Source: Variovorax sp. (lineage in GTDB: Bacteria > Pseudomonadota > Gammaproteobacteria > Burkholderiales > Burkholderiaceae_C). Taken from it: a DNA stretch of 64,000 bases. Under the pieces are notes generated by a model that did not search any database, was not told the origin of the DNA, and saw only the letters and a list, made by a program, of their open reading frames with translations. The translations under genes and the position numbers were made by a program. The stretch spans positions 1 to 64,000 of the forward strand of contig JAGIAI010000006.1 in the NCBI GenBank assembly GCA_017744935.1, given 5' to 3'. Shown here piece after piece: positions 1 through 11,205 of this stretch; the stretch's first letter is position 1; the number at the start of each line of letters is the position of its first letter.

Positions 1-1820
<1,820 letters not shown>

Positions 1821-2063
1821 GCTGAACCACCTTTGAGTGCGGAGAGACATCGCGGACTGCCTGTCTCTTCAGCAACGGAGGGCTTCGGACAGCGTCTGCC
1901 TCCGGCGGCCTTTATCCTGGCCGCAGGATGCCAACTGGCACTATCACGCATGCGCGTTGAGTTCGCAACGGGGGTTCCTGGGCCTTTGGCATGTGCCCCA
2001 CTCTGCGGTACAGCGACGTAGGAATCGACTGACGCGAACCGGCTGAATCGTCCGACCCGCCGA

Positions 2064-2828
2064 CTACGTCGTGGCGCCTTCGTGCGCCGCGACCCAGTCC
2101 CACATCAGCGACGGCGCCTCGACCATCACGTTGTGGCCGCGGGGACCGAGATCCGAAGCCTCGGAATCGATCGCACGGAGTTGATCCATCGTCACCAGCG
2201 CGTCGTTGGCAGCGCGGCCAAGATGCACCGGGCAACGCGCCAGCCTGAAAAACTCTGCCGTGGGCGGCTTGCCCACGCCGTGTGCGCGCGGGTCCATCGC
2301 AAGGCGCCAGCCGTCGGCGTCCCGCTGCACGCCGCGTCGCGCGACCGGTGACCCGGCATCGACGAGGCCGATGAGTCCGGAGACCTTGAGGTAGCGGTCC
2401 CAGGATTCTTCCTCGGCAGCGAACTTCTTCGCGGGTCGCGAGGCAAGCGCCTCCATGCCGCGCAACTCGTCGTCGGTCCAAGCGACCTTGATTCCCGCAC
2501 CGAAGATCCGATGCGGCATCACGCCGAACCAGCCCGTCGCGAGTGCGAGCGCGATGACCCCACCGAGCGAATGCCCGAGCACCACCAGCCGGCCCGCGGG
2601 GTCGACATGCGGCAGCACGGCGCGAGCGACGCTCGCAGCGTACTGACCGATCGCATACGAGTCCTGAGCGTCGGATTCGCCATGGCCCGGCAGGTCCATC
2701 GCCATCCAGCGGCCGCGCCAACGTTCACCGGCCTGCGCGCACATCGGCGACCACACTGCTGCCGTGGCGCCCAGGCCGTGAAGCATCACGAGGAGGTCCG
2801 CCCCTTCGCCGCTTTGTTCGATGTACAT
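2064..2828 (-). CDS. alpha/beta-fold hydrolase, last gene of the phosphonate operon
   Basis: A 254-residue soluble protein with no signal peptide. It has an HGLG oxyanion-hole motif near residue 17, a nucleophile elbow GHSLGG near residue 85, and a late His in RGHN that could complete the catalytic triad. The length fits single-domain esterases and C-C or C-X hydrolases. It lies 58 bp downstream of phnX on the same strand, so it is probably co-transcribed with the phosphonate genes, although the gap is wider than the others in the operon. The substrate is unknown. An esterase releasing a phosphonate from a conjugate is possible but is only inferred from position. Confidence 0.8.
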   Translation of the reverse strand: MYIEQSGEGADLLVMLHGLGATAAVWSPMCAQAGERWRGRWMAMDLPGHGESDAQDSYAIGQYAASVARAVLPHVDPAGRLVVLGHSLGGVIALALATGWFGVMPHRIFGAGIKVAWTDDELRGMEALASRPAKKFAAEEESWDRYLKVSGLIGLVDAGSPVARRGVQRDADGWRLAMDPRAHGVGKPPTAEFFRLARCPVHLGRAANDALVTMDQLRAIDSEASDLGPRGHNVMVEAPSLMWDWVAAHEGATT

Positions 2829-2886
2829 CCGATCGCCTCCGTCGTTGTTAGAGGCGGACGAGATTACCCCACAAGCGACCGGCGGC

Positions 2887-3702
2887 TCAGGGTCTTTCGC
2901 CGCGCGCGAGTCGCGCTTCGATGTCGTCGAGCACCGGCAGCAGATCGGCCACGCTGTCGATCACGTAGTGCGCACCTGCCGCTTTCAGTTCGGCAGTCGC
3001 GCGATCGCGCACCACTTGCTGACCCGCAGCATCGAGCGCTTGCCACTCAACCAGCGTCAGGCCGGCCGCGTTGCCGCTGATCGCGAGCCCGACCGACCAG
3101 GTCCCTGCGTTGTTGCCTTCCTGCACACCAACGCCGGTGTCGTCGACCTTGACCACCGTGTATGGGGGCCATACCCCGATGTCGGCGAAGGTTCGATACA
3201 TCATGAGCGGCGTCGGCCGACCAGCGACGAGGTCACCTGCGCAGACCAGGTTGTCCGGCACATAGCCGCCATCCGCCGCAATCTTCGTGACCACTTCCAT
3301 GATCGGCCGGTTGTAGCCGGTGGTCGAGCCGATCTTGAGCCCTCGCCCGCGCACCGCCTTCACGACCTCCAGCGCGCCGGGAATGAAATCGCAGAAGTCC
3401 GGCACGACCGCTGCATTCATCGGCGTGAAGACTTCATACAGGTGATCGATGTCACCGTGGGTGAAAGGCTTGCCGTTCTTCGTCTCCCACTGCGCGGCGA
3501 CGCGCGGCAGTTCGCTCAGCGCCTTGATGTGGTCCCACTTGGCGAGGCCCATCGGTCCGCGCGCTTCGGCAATGCTGATCTCGATGCCGAACTTCTCGAA
3601 GAGCCGCACGAAGGCGCCCATGGGTGCGCACGAGCCGAAGTCGATGATGGTGCCGGCCCAGTCGAAGACGACGGCCTGGAGTTTGTCTGGGTGTTGGTTC
3701 AT
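2887..3702 (-). CDS. phnX: phosphonoacetaldehyde hydrolase
   Basis: Splits the C-P bond of phosphonoacetaldehyde to acetaldehyde and phosphate in the cytoplasm. At 271 residues it is the normal family length. It is a HAD-superfamily enzyme whose first motif is DWAGT: nucleophile Asp14, with Ala16 in place of the usual second Asp, which is the PhnX hallmark. Lys55 in MGLAKWDHI is the expected Schiff-base lysine of the cap. GSTTGYNR near residue 125, GDLVAGRP near 157 and KVDDTG near 185 supply the remaining HAD motifs. It is 15 bp downstream of the FAD oxidoreductase gene and clearly in the same operon. No phnW (AEP transaminase) gene is present, so the aldehyde presumably comes from the neighbouring FAD enzyme. 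Confidence 0.95.
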   Translation of the reverse strand: MNQHPDKLQAVVFDWAGTIIDFGSCAPMGAFVRLFEKFGIEISIAEARGPMGLAKWDHIKALSELPRVAAQWETKNGKPFTHGDIDHLYEVFTPMNAAVVPDFCDFIPGALEVVKAVRGRGLKIGSTTGYNRPIMEVVTKIAADGGYVPDNLVCAGDLVAGRPTPLMMYRTFADIGVWPPYTVVKVDDTGVGVQEGNNAGTWSVGLAISGNAAGLTLVEWQALDAAGQQVVRDRATAELKAAGAHYVIDSVADLLPVLDDIEARLARGERP

Positions 3703-3717
3703 GGTGTGCAGTGCTGG

Positions 3718-4842
3718 CTACCAGCCGGCGAAGACTTCCTCGGCGATGCCGAAGGCGGTGCTGGCGCCGGTACCGCTGGTCACGATCACGAGCCGCGTGG
3801 CGGCGTCGGGCGCATCGATGAGGCAGTCGTTCGTTGGTGATGAGGGATAGGTGCCCACCCAGCGATGGGTCACGGTGTAGTCGGGCAGCTTGAGCGTCTC
3901 TTGCATGTGGCGAAGGATGAGGTCGTCCACCCGTGCGTCCGCAAAGGGCTCGACCACGGGGCCGTAGTGGTGCGAATCGCCAACCACCAGCGAGCCGTCG
4001 GCGCTCTGGACCACGATCAGGTGGATGCCGTTGGCGAGCGATTCGCCCTCCTCGGCTTCCAGCTGCGCGCGCAGTGCCTTGGCGGCAGGCAGCACGCTGT
4101 AGCCGAGGTATCGCACCAGGCTCAGGTCGGCCATCACCGACCCTGGCAGGCGGAAGCCTTCTGGCGGCCGCACGCGCAGCATGTGGAGCTGGCAGAGGCG
4201 CAGTCGATGCGGCGCGAGACGCTCGGCAAAGAGCCCGCCGAGCTCGATGTTCGTGCACACCGCGACGCGATCCGCATGCAGCGTGGCGCGCGAGGTGCGA
4301 ACGCGCGGCGTCGTCACTTCGAGCACCTGTTCGCCGAAGCGGAAAGTCACGCCCATCGCCTCGGCGAGCCACTTGGCGAGCAGCCCGATCGCAGTGCGCG
4401 ATTCGACACGCGCTTCATGCGGGCTGTAGAGCACCGCCTGCGCGCCGTCCAGCCGGAGCGCAGGCGCACGACGCGCGGCCTCGTCGATGCCCAGCAGCTC
4501 GCAGCCCTCGGCCATGACCGTGCCCATGAACTCTTCGAGCACGGTCAACGCCTTCGGGCGAAATGCCGTGAGGTAGAGCCCACGATGAATGACGTCGATG
4601 CCCGCCTGAGGCGCGACGTCGCCCCAGACTTCGCGCGCGCGGCGGGCACGCCGCCAGGTGTCGCCCGCGCCCTGTCCGGTCACGGTGACGAAGCCGAAGT
4701 TGCGGATGGACGCACCGATGCACGCGGCGTCCTTGTCCACCACGCACACCTTGAGTCCGCGTTGGACGGCGGTATACGCATGCGCCAGGCCGACGATGCC
4801 GGCGCCGACGACGATCAGATCGAAGTTCGATGTGTTGCTCAT
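3718..4842 (-). CDS. FAD-dependent amino(phospho)nate oxidoreductase, TIGR03364-type
   Basis: A 374-residue flavoprotein beginning with the Rossmann FAD motif VVGAGIVGLAHAY at residues 11-23, with a DAO-like fold and a C-terminal TSGTGASTAFG loop contacting FAD. The open frame extends upstream to 5574, but that extension is out-of-frame permease; the ATG at 4842, 17 bp after the permease stop, starts the conserved FAD domain. FAD enzymes from this gene context (reported as PbfC/PbfD) oxidise N-methylated 2-aminoethylphosphonate, and more weakly AEP itself, to phosphonoacetaldehyde. Its place directly before phnX, with no transaminase gene, fits that role. The exact substrate is inferred. Confidence 0.88.
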   Translation of the reverse strand: MSNTSNFDLIVVGAGIVGLAHAYTAVQRGLKVCVVDKDAACIGASIRNFGFVTVTGQGAGDTWRRARRAREVWGDVAPQAGIDVIHRGLYLTAFRPKALTVLEEFMGTVMAEGCELLGIDEAARRAPALRLDGAQAVLYSPHEARVESRTAIGLLAKWLAEAMGVTFRFGEQVLEVTTPRVRTSRATLHADRVAVCTNIELGGLFAERLAPHRLRLCQLHMLRVRPPEGFRLPGSVMADLSLVRYLGYSVLPAAKALRAQLEAEEGESLANGIHLIVVQSADGSLVVGDSHHYGPVVEPFADARVDDLILRHMQETLKLPDYTVTHRWVGTYPSSPTNDCLIDAPDAATRLVIVTSGTGASTAFGIAEEVFAGW

Positions 4843-4859
4843 GTCTGTCTGGAAGTGGC

Positions 4860-6563
4860 TCAGCGTTGCCGCCATGCTTGCGTGCGGTGTTCCACCCATC
4901 GGCCCGCGAGCAGGTACAGCAGCGTGACGACCGTTGAAGTGGCGGCAATCAGCACCGCCATCGCGGCGGCAGCGCCCATCTCGCCCGCCTCGTCGAGATT
5001 GAGGATCGCCACCGAAGCCAGCTTGGTGTCCGGCGAGTAGAGGAAGACGACCGCGGAGATCGTGGTCATCGCGTTGATGAAGAAGTAGCGCGACACGTCG
5101 AGCAGCACCGGCAGGCAGATCGGCAGCGTCACGCGCCGCAGCGTGACGTGGAACGGCACCTTGAGGGACGCCGACACGGCCTCGAACTCCGCATCGATCG
5201 CCTTCAGCGCCGTCACCATGGTCAGATGCCCCGTGGTGTAGAAGTGCACGACGGTGCAGAGGATCAGGATCTCCATGGTCTGATACAGCCCATTGAGCGG
5301 GTTCCCCGGCGCATTGAAGAAGAAGATGTAGCCGAGCCCCAGCACCAGTCCCGGCACCGCCATCGGCAGCATCGCCATCAGACGCACGAGCGGGCGGGCC
5401 CAATCCATGCCGCGCGTCTTCTCGAGCAGGTACGCGCCGATGAACACCACGGCCGTGCCGAACACCGCGGTGCCCGCGGCCAGTTTCAGGCTGTTGATGA
5501 CCGAATCGCCGAGTTCCGCATCCACGATGCCGGCGATGTAGTGGGTCAGGCTCGGCGTCAGGTTGTAGGGCCACAGAGTCACGAACGACGCGAACACAGC
5601 CATCCCGAACATCGCGATCATCAGCGCGCAGACGAAGAGGCAGAAGGCGGTCATCGCCGCGTCGAAGCCCCGAGATGGCCGGGGCACGTAGGCCACCGCG
5701 CGCGCGGTCAGCATCGCGGTCTGCTTGCGCTGAACGAAATGATCAACCGCAAAGGTGATGGCGGCGGGCGCGAGCAGCAGCAGCGCGACCACCGCGCCGC
5801 GCTGGAAGTCCTGCTGACCGATCACCAGCTTGAAGACGTCGGTCGCCAGCACGTTGAAGTTGCCGCCCACCACCTTCGGAATCCCGAAGTCGGTGATGAC
5901 GAGCGTGAACACCACCAGCGCAGCGGAGATCAACCCGTACTTCGCGCCCGGCAGCGTGATCGTGAAGAAGCGCCGGACGGCCCCGGCGCCCATCGCATCT
6001 GCCGCTTCGTACAGACGTGCATCGGCAAGCGACAGCGCAGTGACGAGGATCATCAGCGCATGCGGAAAGGTCGCGAAGCATTCAGCCAGCACGATGCCCG
6101 ACGGCCCGTAGATGCCCGAAAATCCGAATCCCAGCCAGAACGCCTTGGCCACGCCCTGGTTGCCGAACCAGTAGATCAGCGAGATCGCCGACAGCAGAGA
6201 AGGTGCAAGCAGCGGCAGCAGCGTGATGCTGCGCAGCAGCCCCTTGGCCGGCATGCAGCTTCGCGTGAGCGCGTAGGCAAAGGCAAAGGCGAGTGGGATG
6301 ACGACCAGCGTCACCATCACCGATACCCACACGCTGTTCCAGAGGCTGTTCAGCAGCGCCGGGGAAGACAGATACGACGCGAAGTTGGCCCAGCCGGTGC
6401 GAGCCTCATTGCCCTGCAGCGCCTGCGAGAGGATCGTCCCCAGCGGAAAGACCAGCCCGATGAGCAGGAATGCGGCGACGACCAGCAGCGCGACATGTGC
6501 CGCGCGTTCGCTCCAGTGCACATGCAGGCGCGCCGAGCGCGCCTCGTGAAGAACCGCTGCCAT
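4860..6563 (-). CDS. phnU: 2-aminoethylphosphonate-type ABC transporter, fused permease
   Basis: A 567-residue integral membrane protein with about 12 hydrophobic segments in two halves, each carrying a binding-protein-dependent permease (EAA-like) region. It is therefore a fused pair like the single-chain permeases of the putrescine/iron/AEP family (PhnU/V-like). The open frame reaches back to 6731, but the ATG at 6563 is the likely start because it sits one base after the ATPase stop codon (TGAAATG). The upstream part is low-complexity shadow of the ATPase gene. It forms the membrane channel for the ATPase encoded upstream and the binding protein at 7740-8774. Confidence 0.9.
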   Translation of the reverse strand: MAAVLHEARSARLHVHWSERAAHVALLVVAAFLLIGLVFPLGTILSQALQGNEARTGWANFASYLSSPALLNSLWNSVWVSVMVTLVVIPLAFAFAYALTRSCMPAKGLLRSITLLPLLAPSLLSAISLIYWFGNQGVAKAFWLGFGFSGIYGPSGIVLAECFATFPHALMILVTALSLADARLYEAADAMGAGAVRRFFTITLPGAKYGLISAALVVFTLVITDFGIPKVVGGNFNVLATDVFKLVIGQQDFQRGAVVALLLLAPAAITFAVDHFVQRKQTAMLTARAVAYVPRPSRGFDAAMTAFCLFVCALMIAMFGMAVFASFVTLWPYNLTPSLTHYIAGIVDAELGDSVINSLKLAAGTAVFGTAVVFIGAYLLEKTRGMDWARPLVRLMAMLPMAVPGLVLGLGYIFFFNAPGNPLNGLYQTMEILILCTVVHFYTTGHLTMVTALKAIDAEFEAVSASLKVPFHVTLRRVTLPICLPVLLDVSRYFFINAMTTISAVVFLYSPDTKLASVAILNLDEAGEMGAAAAMAVLIAATSTVVTLLYLLAGRWVEHRTQAWRQR

Positions 6564-6564
6564 T

Positions 6565-7659
<1,095 letters not shown>

Positions 7660-7684
7660 CCTGGCTCCTGACTGGAACGCAGAA

Positions 7685-7704
7685 AGCGCCGGCGTACCGG
7701 CGCT
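7685..7704 (-). promoter_or_regulatory. intergenic hairpin between binding protein and ATPase genes
   Basis: AGCGCCGG and CCGGCGCT form a perfect 8-bp stem around a 4-base loop. It has no T-run, so it is not a standard terminator. Its place, just after the binding-protein gene and before the ATPase gene, matches the usual position of stem-loops that stabilise binding-protein mRNA or partly stop transcription so that more binding protein than membrane components is made. The structure is seen; the function is inferred. Confidence 0.5.
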
Positions 7705-7739
7705 GCGCTCCACGCCGAAGGCGCGCGCCGGTACGAGCC

Positions 7740-8774
7740 TCACTTCTTGGCCTCGCTCTTGGCGTCGTAGCGCTTCGTCCATTCGGCGAGGATGCGCTCG
7801 CGGTTCACTGCCGACTTCTCGAAGTCCATCTTGATCAGACGCACTTCGTAGTCGTCCGGGATGTTCGCGAGCTTCGGCGCCACGCCGGGCTGCGCCGTGA
7901 TCGCGAAGTTCTTGCCGTACAGCAACATCGCGTCCTTGGACGATGCCCAGTCCGCCAGCTTCTTCGCGGCCTCTTCCTTCTTCGTGCCCTTATAGATCGC
8001 GAAGCCTTCGAGGTCCCAGCCGAGGCCTTCCTTCGGGAAGACGAGTTCGATCGGCGCGCCCTTGGCCTTGTTGGTGTGGCCGCGGTATTCGAAGGAGATG
8101 CCGGCGACATACTCGCCCGCGGCTGCCATGTTGCAGGGCTTGGAGCCGGAGTGCGTGTATTGCGCGATGTTGTCGTGCAGCGCGTCCATGTACTTCCAGC
8201 CGCCGCCCTTGCCGTTCTCGTCGCCCCACATCTGCAGCCAGGCCGCGACGTCGAAGTAGCCCGTGCCGGACGAAGCCGGGTTCGGCATCACGATCTGGCC
8301 CTTGTACTCGGGCTTGAGCAGGTCTTTCCAGGTGGTCGGCACCGGGATGTTCTTCTTCTTGGCTTCGACGGTGTTGAAGCACACCGTCGCGCCGAACACA
8401 TCCATACCCCACCATGCCGGCGGCGACTTCTTGTCGCGGTACTGCGGCATGATCGCGTCGAGATTCAGAGGCGCATACGGCTCCAGCATGCCGTTCTTCT
8501 CGAAGAGCGCCAGGCTCGACGCAGCCACACCCCAGATGACGTCCGCCTGCGGGTTCGCCTTCTCGGCCAGCAGCTTGGCGGTGATCACGCCGGTCGAATC
8601 ACGCACCCACTTGATCTCGATGTTCGGATTGACCTTGTTGAAGGCCTCCTGATAGGCCTTGAGCTGGTCCGTCTCAAGTGCGGTGTAGACGGTCAGTTGG
8701 GTCTTCTGGGCCAGTGCGCCGGTTGCGCAGGTCAGGCCGATCAGCGCGGCCACGATAGTTTTTGCGTAGTGCAT
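7740..8774 (-). CDS. phnS: phosphonate (AEP-type) ABC transporter periplasmic binding protein
   Basis: A 344-residue protein with a Sec signal peptide (charged MHYAK, hydrophobic core, cleavage after GALAQ near residue 23). The mature part resembles the Fe/AEP binding proteins of the extracellular solute-binding family 1/6 (TVYTALETDQ at its start). The start at 8774 is supported by GAGGAG 7-8 bases upstream; the frame is open for another 75 codons but that stretch covers the promoter region. It is the first gene of the minus-strand phosphonate operon and is transcribed divergently from the GntR regulator. Confidence 0.92.
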   Translation of the reverse strand: MHYAKTIVAALIGLTCATGALAQKTQLTVYTALETDQLKAYQEAFNKVNPNIEIKWVRDSTGVITAKLLAEKANPQADVIWGVAASSLALFEKNGMLEPYAPLNLDAIMPQYRDKKSPPAWWGMDVFGATVCFNTVEAKKKNIPVPTTWKDLLKPEYKGQIVMPNPASSGTGYFDVAAWLQMWGDENGKGGGWKYMDALHDNIAQYTHSGSKPCNMAAAGEYVAGISFEYRGHTNKAKGAPIELVFPKEGLGWDLEGFAIYKGTKKEEAAKKLADWASSKDAMLLYGKNFAITAQPGVAPKLANIPDDYEVRLIKMDFEKSAVNRERILAEWTKRYDAKSEAKK

Positions 8775-8874
8775 GTGCGAGCTCCTCGAACAAAAGGTGG
8801 GCCGGAATGTGCCGGGCGAAGAAGTCATCCTCGTGACATATCCGCGAAGCAAAATCGGGGCCAGTCGCTTAGCT

Positions 8875-8911
8875 TTGTCTATCGTCGATTGCAGATCGTA
8901 GACAATCTGCA
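8875..8911. promoter_or_regulatory. candidate operator in the divergent phosphonate promoter region
   Basis: Two overlapping dyads lie 25 bases before the regulator start. One is TTGTCTA (8875-8881) with TAGACAA (8899-8905); the other is TGCAGAT (8890-8896) with ATCTGCA (8905-8911). They occupy the 161-bp space between the binding-protein gene and the GntR regulator, where a PhnR-type regulator would control both units. The repeats are seen; the binding is inferred. Confidence 0.5.
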
Positions 8912-8935
8912 CCCGGCAACGTACAGTTTTTACCC

Positions 8936-9673
8936 ATGCCCGGCAAGAAGATTTCTCCTCACCCCGCCATCGCACAGCTTCAGTGCAACTCGCTCGCAAA
9001 CCTGGTGCAAACCGAGATCGAACGCATGATCCTGGCGGGCGATCTCCCTTCCGGCGCGAAGCTCACCGAATCCACGCTCGCCGACCAGCTCGGCGTTTCG
9101 CGAGGGCCCATTCGAGAGGCCTTCCGGATGCTGGAAGAAGCAGGCCTCGTGCGCACCGAGAAAAACCGCGGCGTCTTCGTGCGCGATATACCGATCGACG
9201 AAGCGATGCAGATCTTCGAAGTGCGCGCAGCGATGGACCTCTACGTCGGCCGCAAGCTCGCGCAATCGCTCAACACCACGCAGGTCAAGGAGCTGCGCCA
9301 GCTCGTCGACGCAATGGACCAGGCGGTGAAGTCCGAGAACGCGCAGGACTACCACCGATTCAATCTCAAGTTCCACGACCGCCTGCTCGAACTCGCCGGC
9401 AACGACAAGCTGCTCGCGACCTATCGCAAGCTGGTCAACGAGCTCTCCCTGTTCCGCCGGCAGAACCTCACCAGGGAATCGATGGCGATCTATTCGCGCG
9501 AACATCGGCAGATCGTGAAGGCGATTGCCGCTGGCGACGCGGACGCCGCCGGGCAGGCGATGTTCCAGCACGTGATGAACAGCCGCGACCGCACCTTGCG
9601 CAATCACGAACAGAAGCTCGCAGAATCCGCCGCCGCCTCGACCGCGGCATCGCGTCAACCTGCGCTGGCCTGA
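8936..9673 (+). CDS. phnR: GntR-family (FCD-type) regulator of phosphonate use
   Basis: A 245-residue DNA-binding protein. The N-terminal winged helix (about residues 20-85) contains the typical LADQLGVSRGPIREAFRMLEEAGLV turn, and the rest is an all-helical FCD ligand domain with metal-binding His residues (FHDRLLELAGN, EHRQIV). It is divergent from the transporter operon and 11 bp upstream of the PhnZ-type gene. Regulators in this position belong to the 'phosphonate utilization associated' group (TIGR03338-like). It probably responds to AEP or a related phosphonate and binds the dyads at 8875-8911; the ligand is not determinable from sequence. Confidence 0.88.
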   Translation: MPGKKISPHPAIAQLQCNSLANLVQTEIERMILAGDLPSGAKLTESTLADQLGVSRGPIREAFRMLEEAGLVRTEKNRGVFVRDIPIDEAMQIFEVRAAMDLYVGRKLAQSLNTTQVKELRQLVDAMDQAVKSENAQDYHRFNLKFHDRLLELAGNDKLLATYRKLVNELSLFRRQNLTRESMAIYSREHRQIVKAIAAGDADAAGQAMFQHVMNSRDRTLRNHEQKLAESAAASTAASRQPALA

Positions 9674-9684
9674 AAGCGAACGCC

Positions 9685-10242
9685 GTGGCACTCACGCTCA
9701 ACGACATCGAATCCCTGTTCCGCGAAAAGGGCGGCGCCCAGTACAGCGGCGAACCGGTCAGCCAGCTCGAACACGCATTGCAAAGCGCGTACCTCGCCGA
9801 AGAGGAAGGCGCGGACGACGAGCTCGTCACCGCCGCCCTGCTGCACGATCTCGGCCACCTGCTGAACGATCAGGGCGAGACGCCGTCGCTGCGCGGCATC
9901 GACGACCTCCACCAATTCTTTGCCCTGCCCTTTCTGCGCGGCGTGTTCTCCGATCGCGTGATCGATGCGATCCGCTGGCACGTGGACGCCAAGCGCTATC
10001 TGTGCGCGACGCGACCCGAGTACTGGGCGGCTCTGTCAGACGACTCCAAGCGCAGCCTCGTGCTGCAAGGCGGCGTGTTCTCCGCCGAAGAGGCACGCGA
10101 GTTCATTGGCCGTCCGCACGCCGAAGATGCGGTCCGCCTGCGTCTGTGGGACGACAAGGCCAAGAAGAGCAACCACGCCACGCCCGATCTCGCGCACTAC
10201 CTGAACCGTGCCCAGCGCTGCATGACAGGCGCAGCCGCGTGA
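9685..10242 (+). CDS. phnZ: PhnZ-type HD-domain diiron oxygenase (C-P bond cleaving)
   Basis: The GTG at 9685 starts a 185-residue HD-domain protein; the frame is open upstream but that region is shadow of phnR. Residues matching the mixed-valent diiron oxygenase PhnZ are all present at the expected spacing: Tyr20 and Glu23 on the substrate loop, His30, His54-Asp55, His58, His76, His99, Lys103 and Asp157. PhnZ cleaves 2-amino-1-hydroxyethylphosphonate to glycine and phosphate; the relative TmpB acts on the trimethylated analogue. Its hydroxylating partner (PhnY or TmpA) is not in the window, so the substrate source is open. The stop overlaps the next start (GTGA). Confidence 0.88.
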   Translation: MALTLNDIESLFREKGGAQYSGEPVSQLEHALQSAYLAEEEGADDELVTAALLHDLGHLLNDQGETPSLRGIDDLHQFFALPFLRGVFSDRVIDAIRWHVDAKRYLCATRPEYWAALSDDSKRSLVLQGGVFSAEEAREFIGRPHAEDAVRLRLWDDKAKKSNHATPDLAHYLNRAQRCMTGAAA

Positions 10243-11111
10243 CGCTCACCGGCCCCATCGTGCTGGCGGTGCTGTTCGGCGCACTGCTGCATGCGAGCTG
10301 GAATGCGCTGATCAAGTCCGCGCCCGACAAGTCGCTCGATACGGCGCTCATTCACAGCCTGGGCTTCGTCGTCGCGGTGCCGCTGCTGTCCGTCACCGGC
10401 TTGCCGCCGCCGGCGGCGTGGCCCTACATCATCACGTCGACGCTGGTTCATATCGGCTACTACATCGCACTGGCGGGTGCCTACAAGCACGGGGATCTCA
10501 GCCTCACCTATCCGCTGATGCGTGGCTGCGCCCCACTGCTCGTTGCCCTCAGCAGCCATGCGGTGATCGGCGAATCGATCTCCCCGGTCGCGTGGGGGGG
10601 CGTCGCGGCCATCTGCACGGGCGTGATCCTCCTCGGCCTTTCGCCCGCGAGCCTGCACGCAGCCGAAGGGCATCGCGGCAAGGCAGTTCGTTACGCATTG
10701 AGCAACGCCGCGATCATCGCGGTCTACACCATCGTGGATGGCCTCGGTGTACGCGCGTCGGGCAACGCAGCGGCCTATCTCGCGGCGCTCTTCCTCTTCG
10801 ACGGCATTCCCTACATGCTGCTGGTGATGTGGCGTCGACGCGGCGCCGGACAGGGACGCGCCGCGCTGGCCTACATGGCCGGGCGCTGGAAGATCGCCTG
10901 CATCGGCATGCTGGCCTCCGTCGGCAGCTATGGCATCGCGCTCTGGGCCATGACGCGCGCACCTGTCGCGGCTGTCGCGGCACTGCGCGAAACCTCGGTG
11001 CTGTTCGCGGCGGTGATCGGCACGCTCTGGCTGCGCGAGGCTTTCGGACGGCATCGGGCAGCGGGCACCGCGGTGCTCGTCGCCGGCGTGATCGCACTTC
11101 GCTTCGGCTGA
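10239..11111 (+). CDS. EamA/DMT-family transporter
   Basis: The GTG at 10239 overlaps the phnZ stop by 4 bp, giving a 290-residue protein with about ten hydrophobic segments in two EamA repeats. The first repeat carries the family-typical HASWNALIK near residue 20, and the C-terminal half carries RETSVLFAAVIGTLWLRE. It is an inner-membrane transporter. Tight coupling to phnZ suggests it exports or imports a metabolite of phosphonate breakdown, but EamA substrates cannot be read from sequence. Confidence 0.88.
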   Translation: MTLTGPIVLAVLFGALLHASWNALIKSAPDKSLDTALIHSLGFVVAVPLLSVTGLPPPAAWPYIITSTLVHIGYYIALAGAYKHGDLSLTYPLMRGCAPLLVALSSHAVIGESISPVAWGGVAAICTGVILLGLSPASLHAAEGHRGKAVRYALSNAAIIAVYTIVDGLGVRASGNAAAYLAALFLFDGIPYMLLVMWRRRGAGQGRAALAYMAGRWKIACIGMLASVGSYGIALWAMTRAPVAAVAALRETSVLFAAVIGTLWLREAFGRHRAAGTAVLVAGVIALRFG

Positions 11112-11205
11112 AGACGAAACAACTCTCCCAGCTTTCTCCCGATTCATTCGTCAGGATCGCGTGCGCGCGACCCCTTTTTCGGGGGTCCGATTCCCGAAAG
11201 ATCCG

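Noticed and set aside
1821..2063. Small open frames between the HAMP protein and the hydrolase gene
   Set aside because: Several overlapping short frames in both directions without ribosome sites or protein-like composition; likely just the promoter region of the HAMP gene.
2821..3840. Plus-strand 339-codon frame opposite phnX
   Set aside because: Arg/His/Asp-rich antisense shadow typical of GC-rich DNA; phnX on the other strand has all catalytic motifs.
4843..5574. N-terminal extension of the FAD oxidoreductase into the permease gene
   Set aside because: The extension reads the permease in another frame; the FAD motif starts at the internal ATG at 4842.
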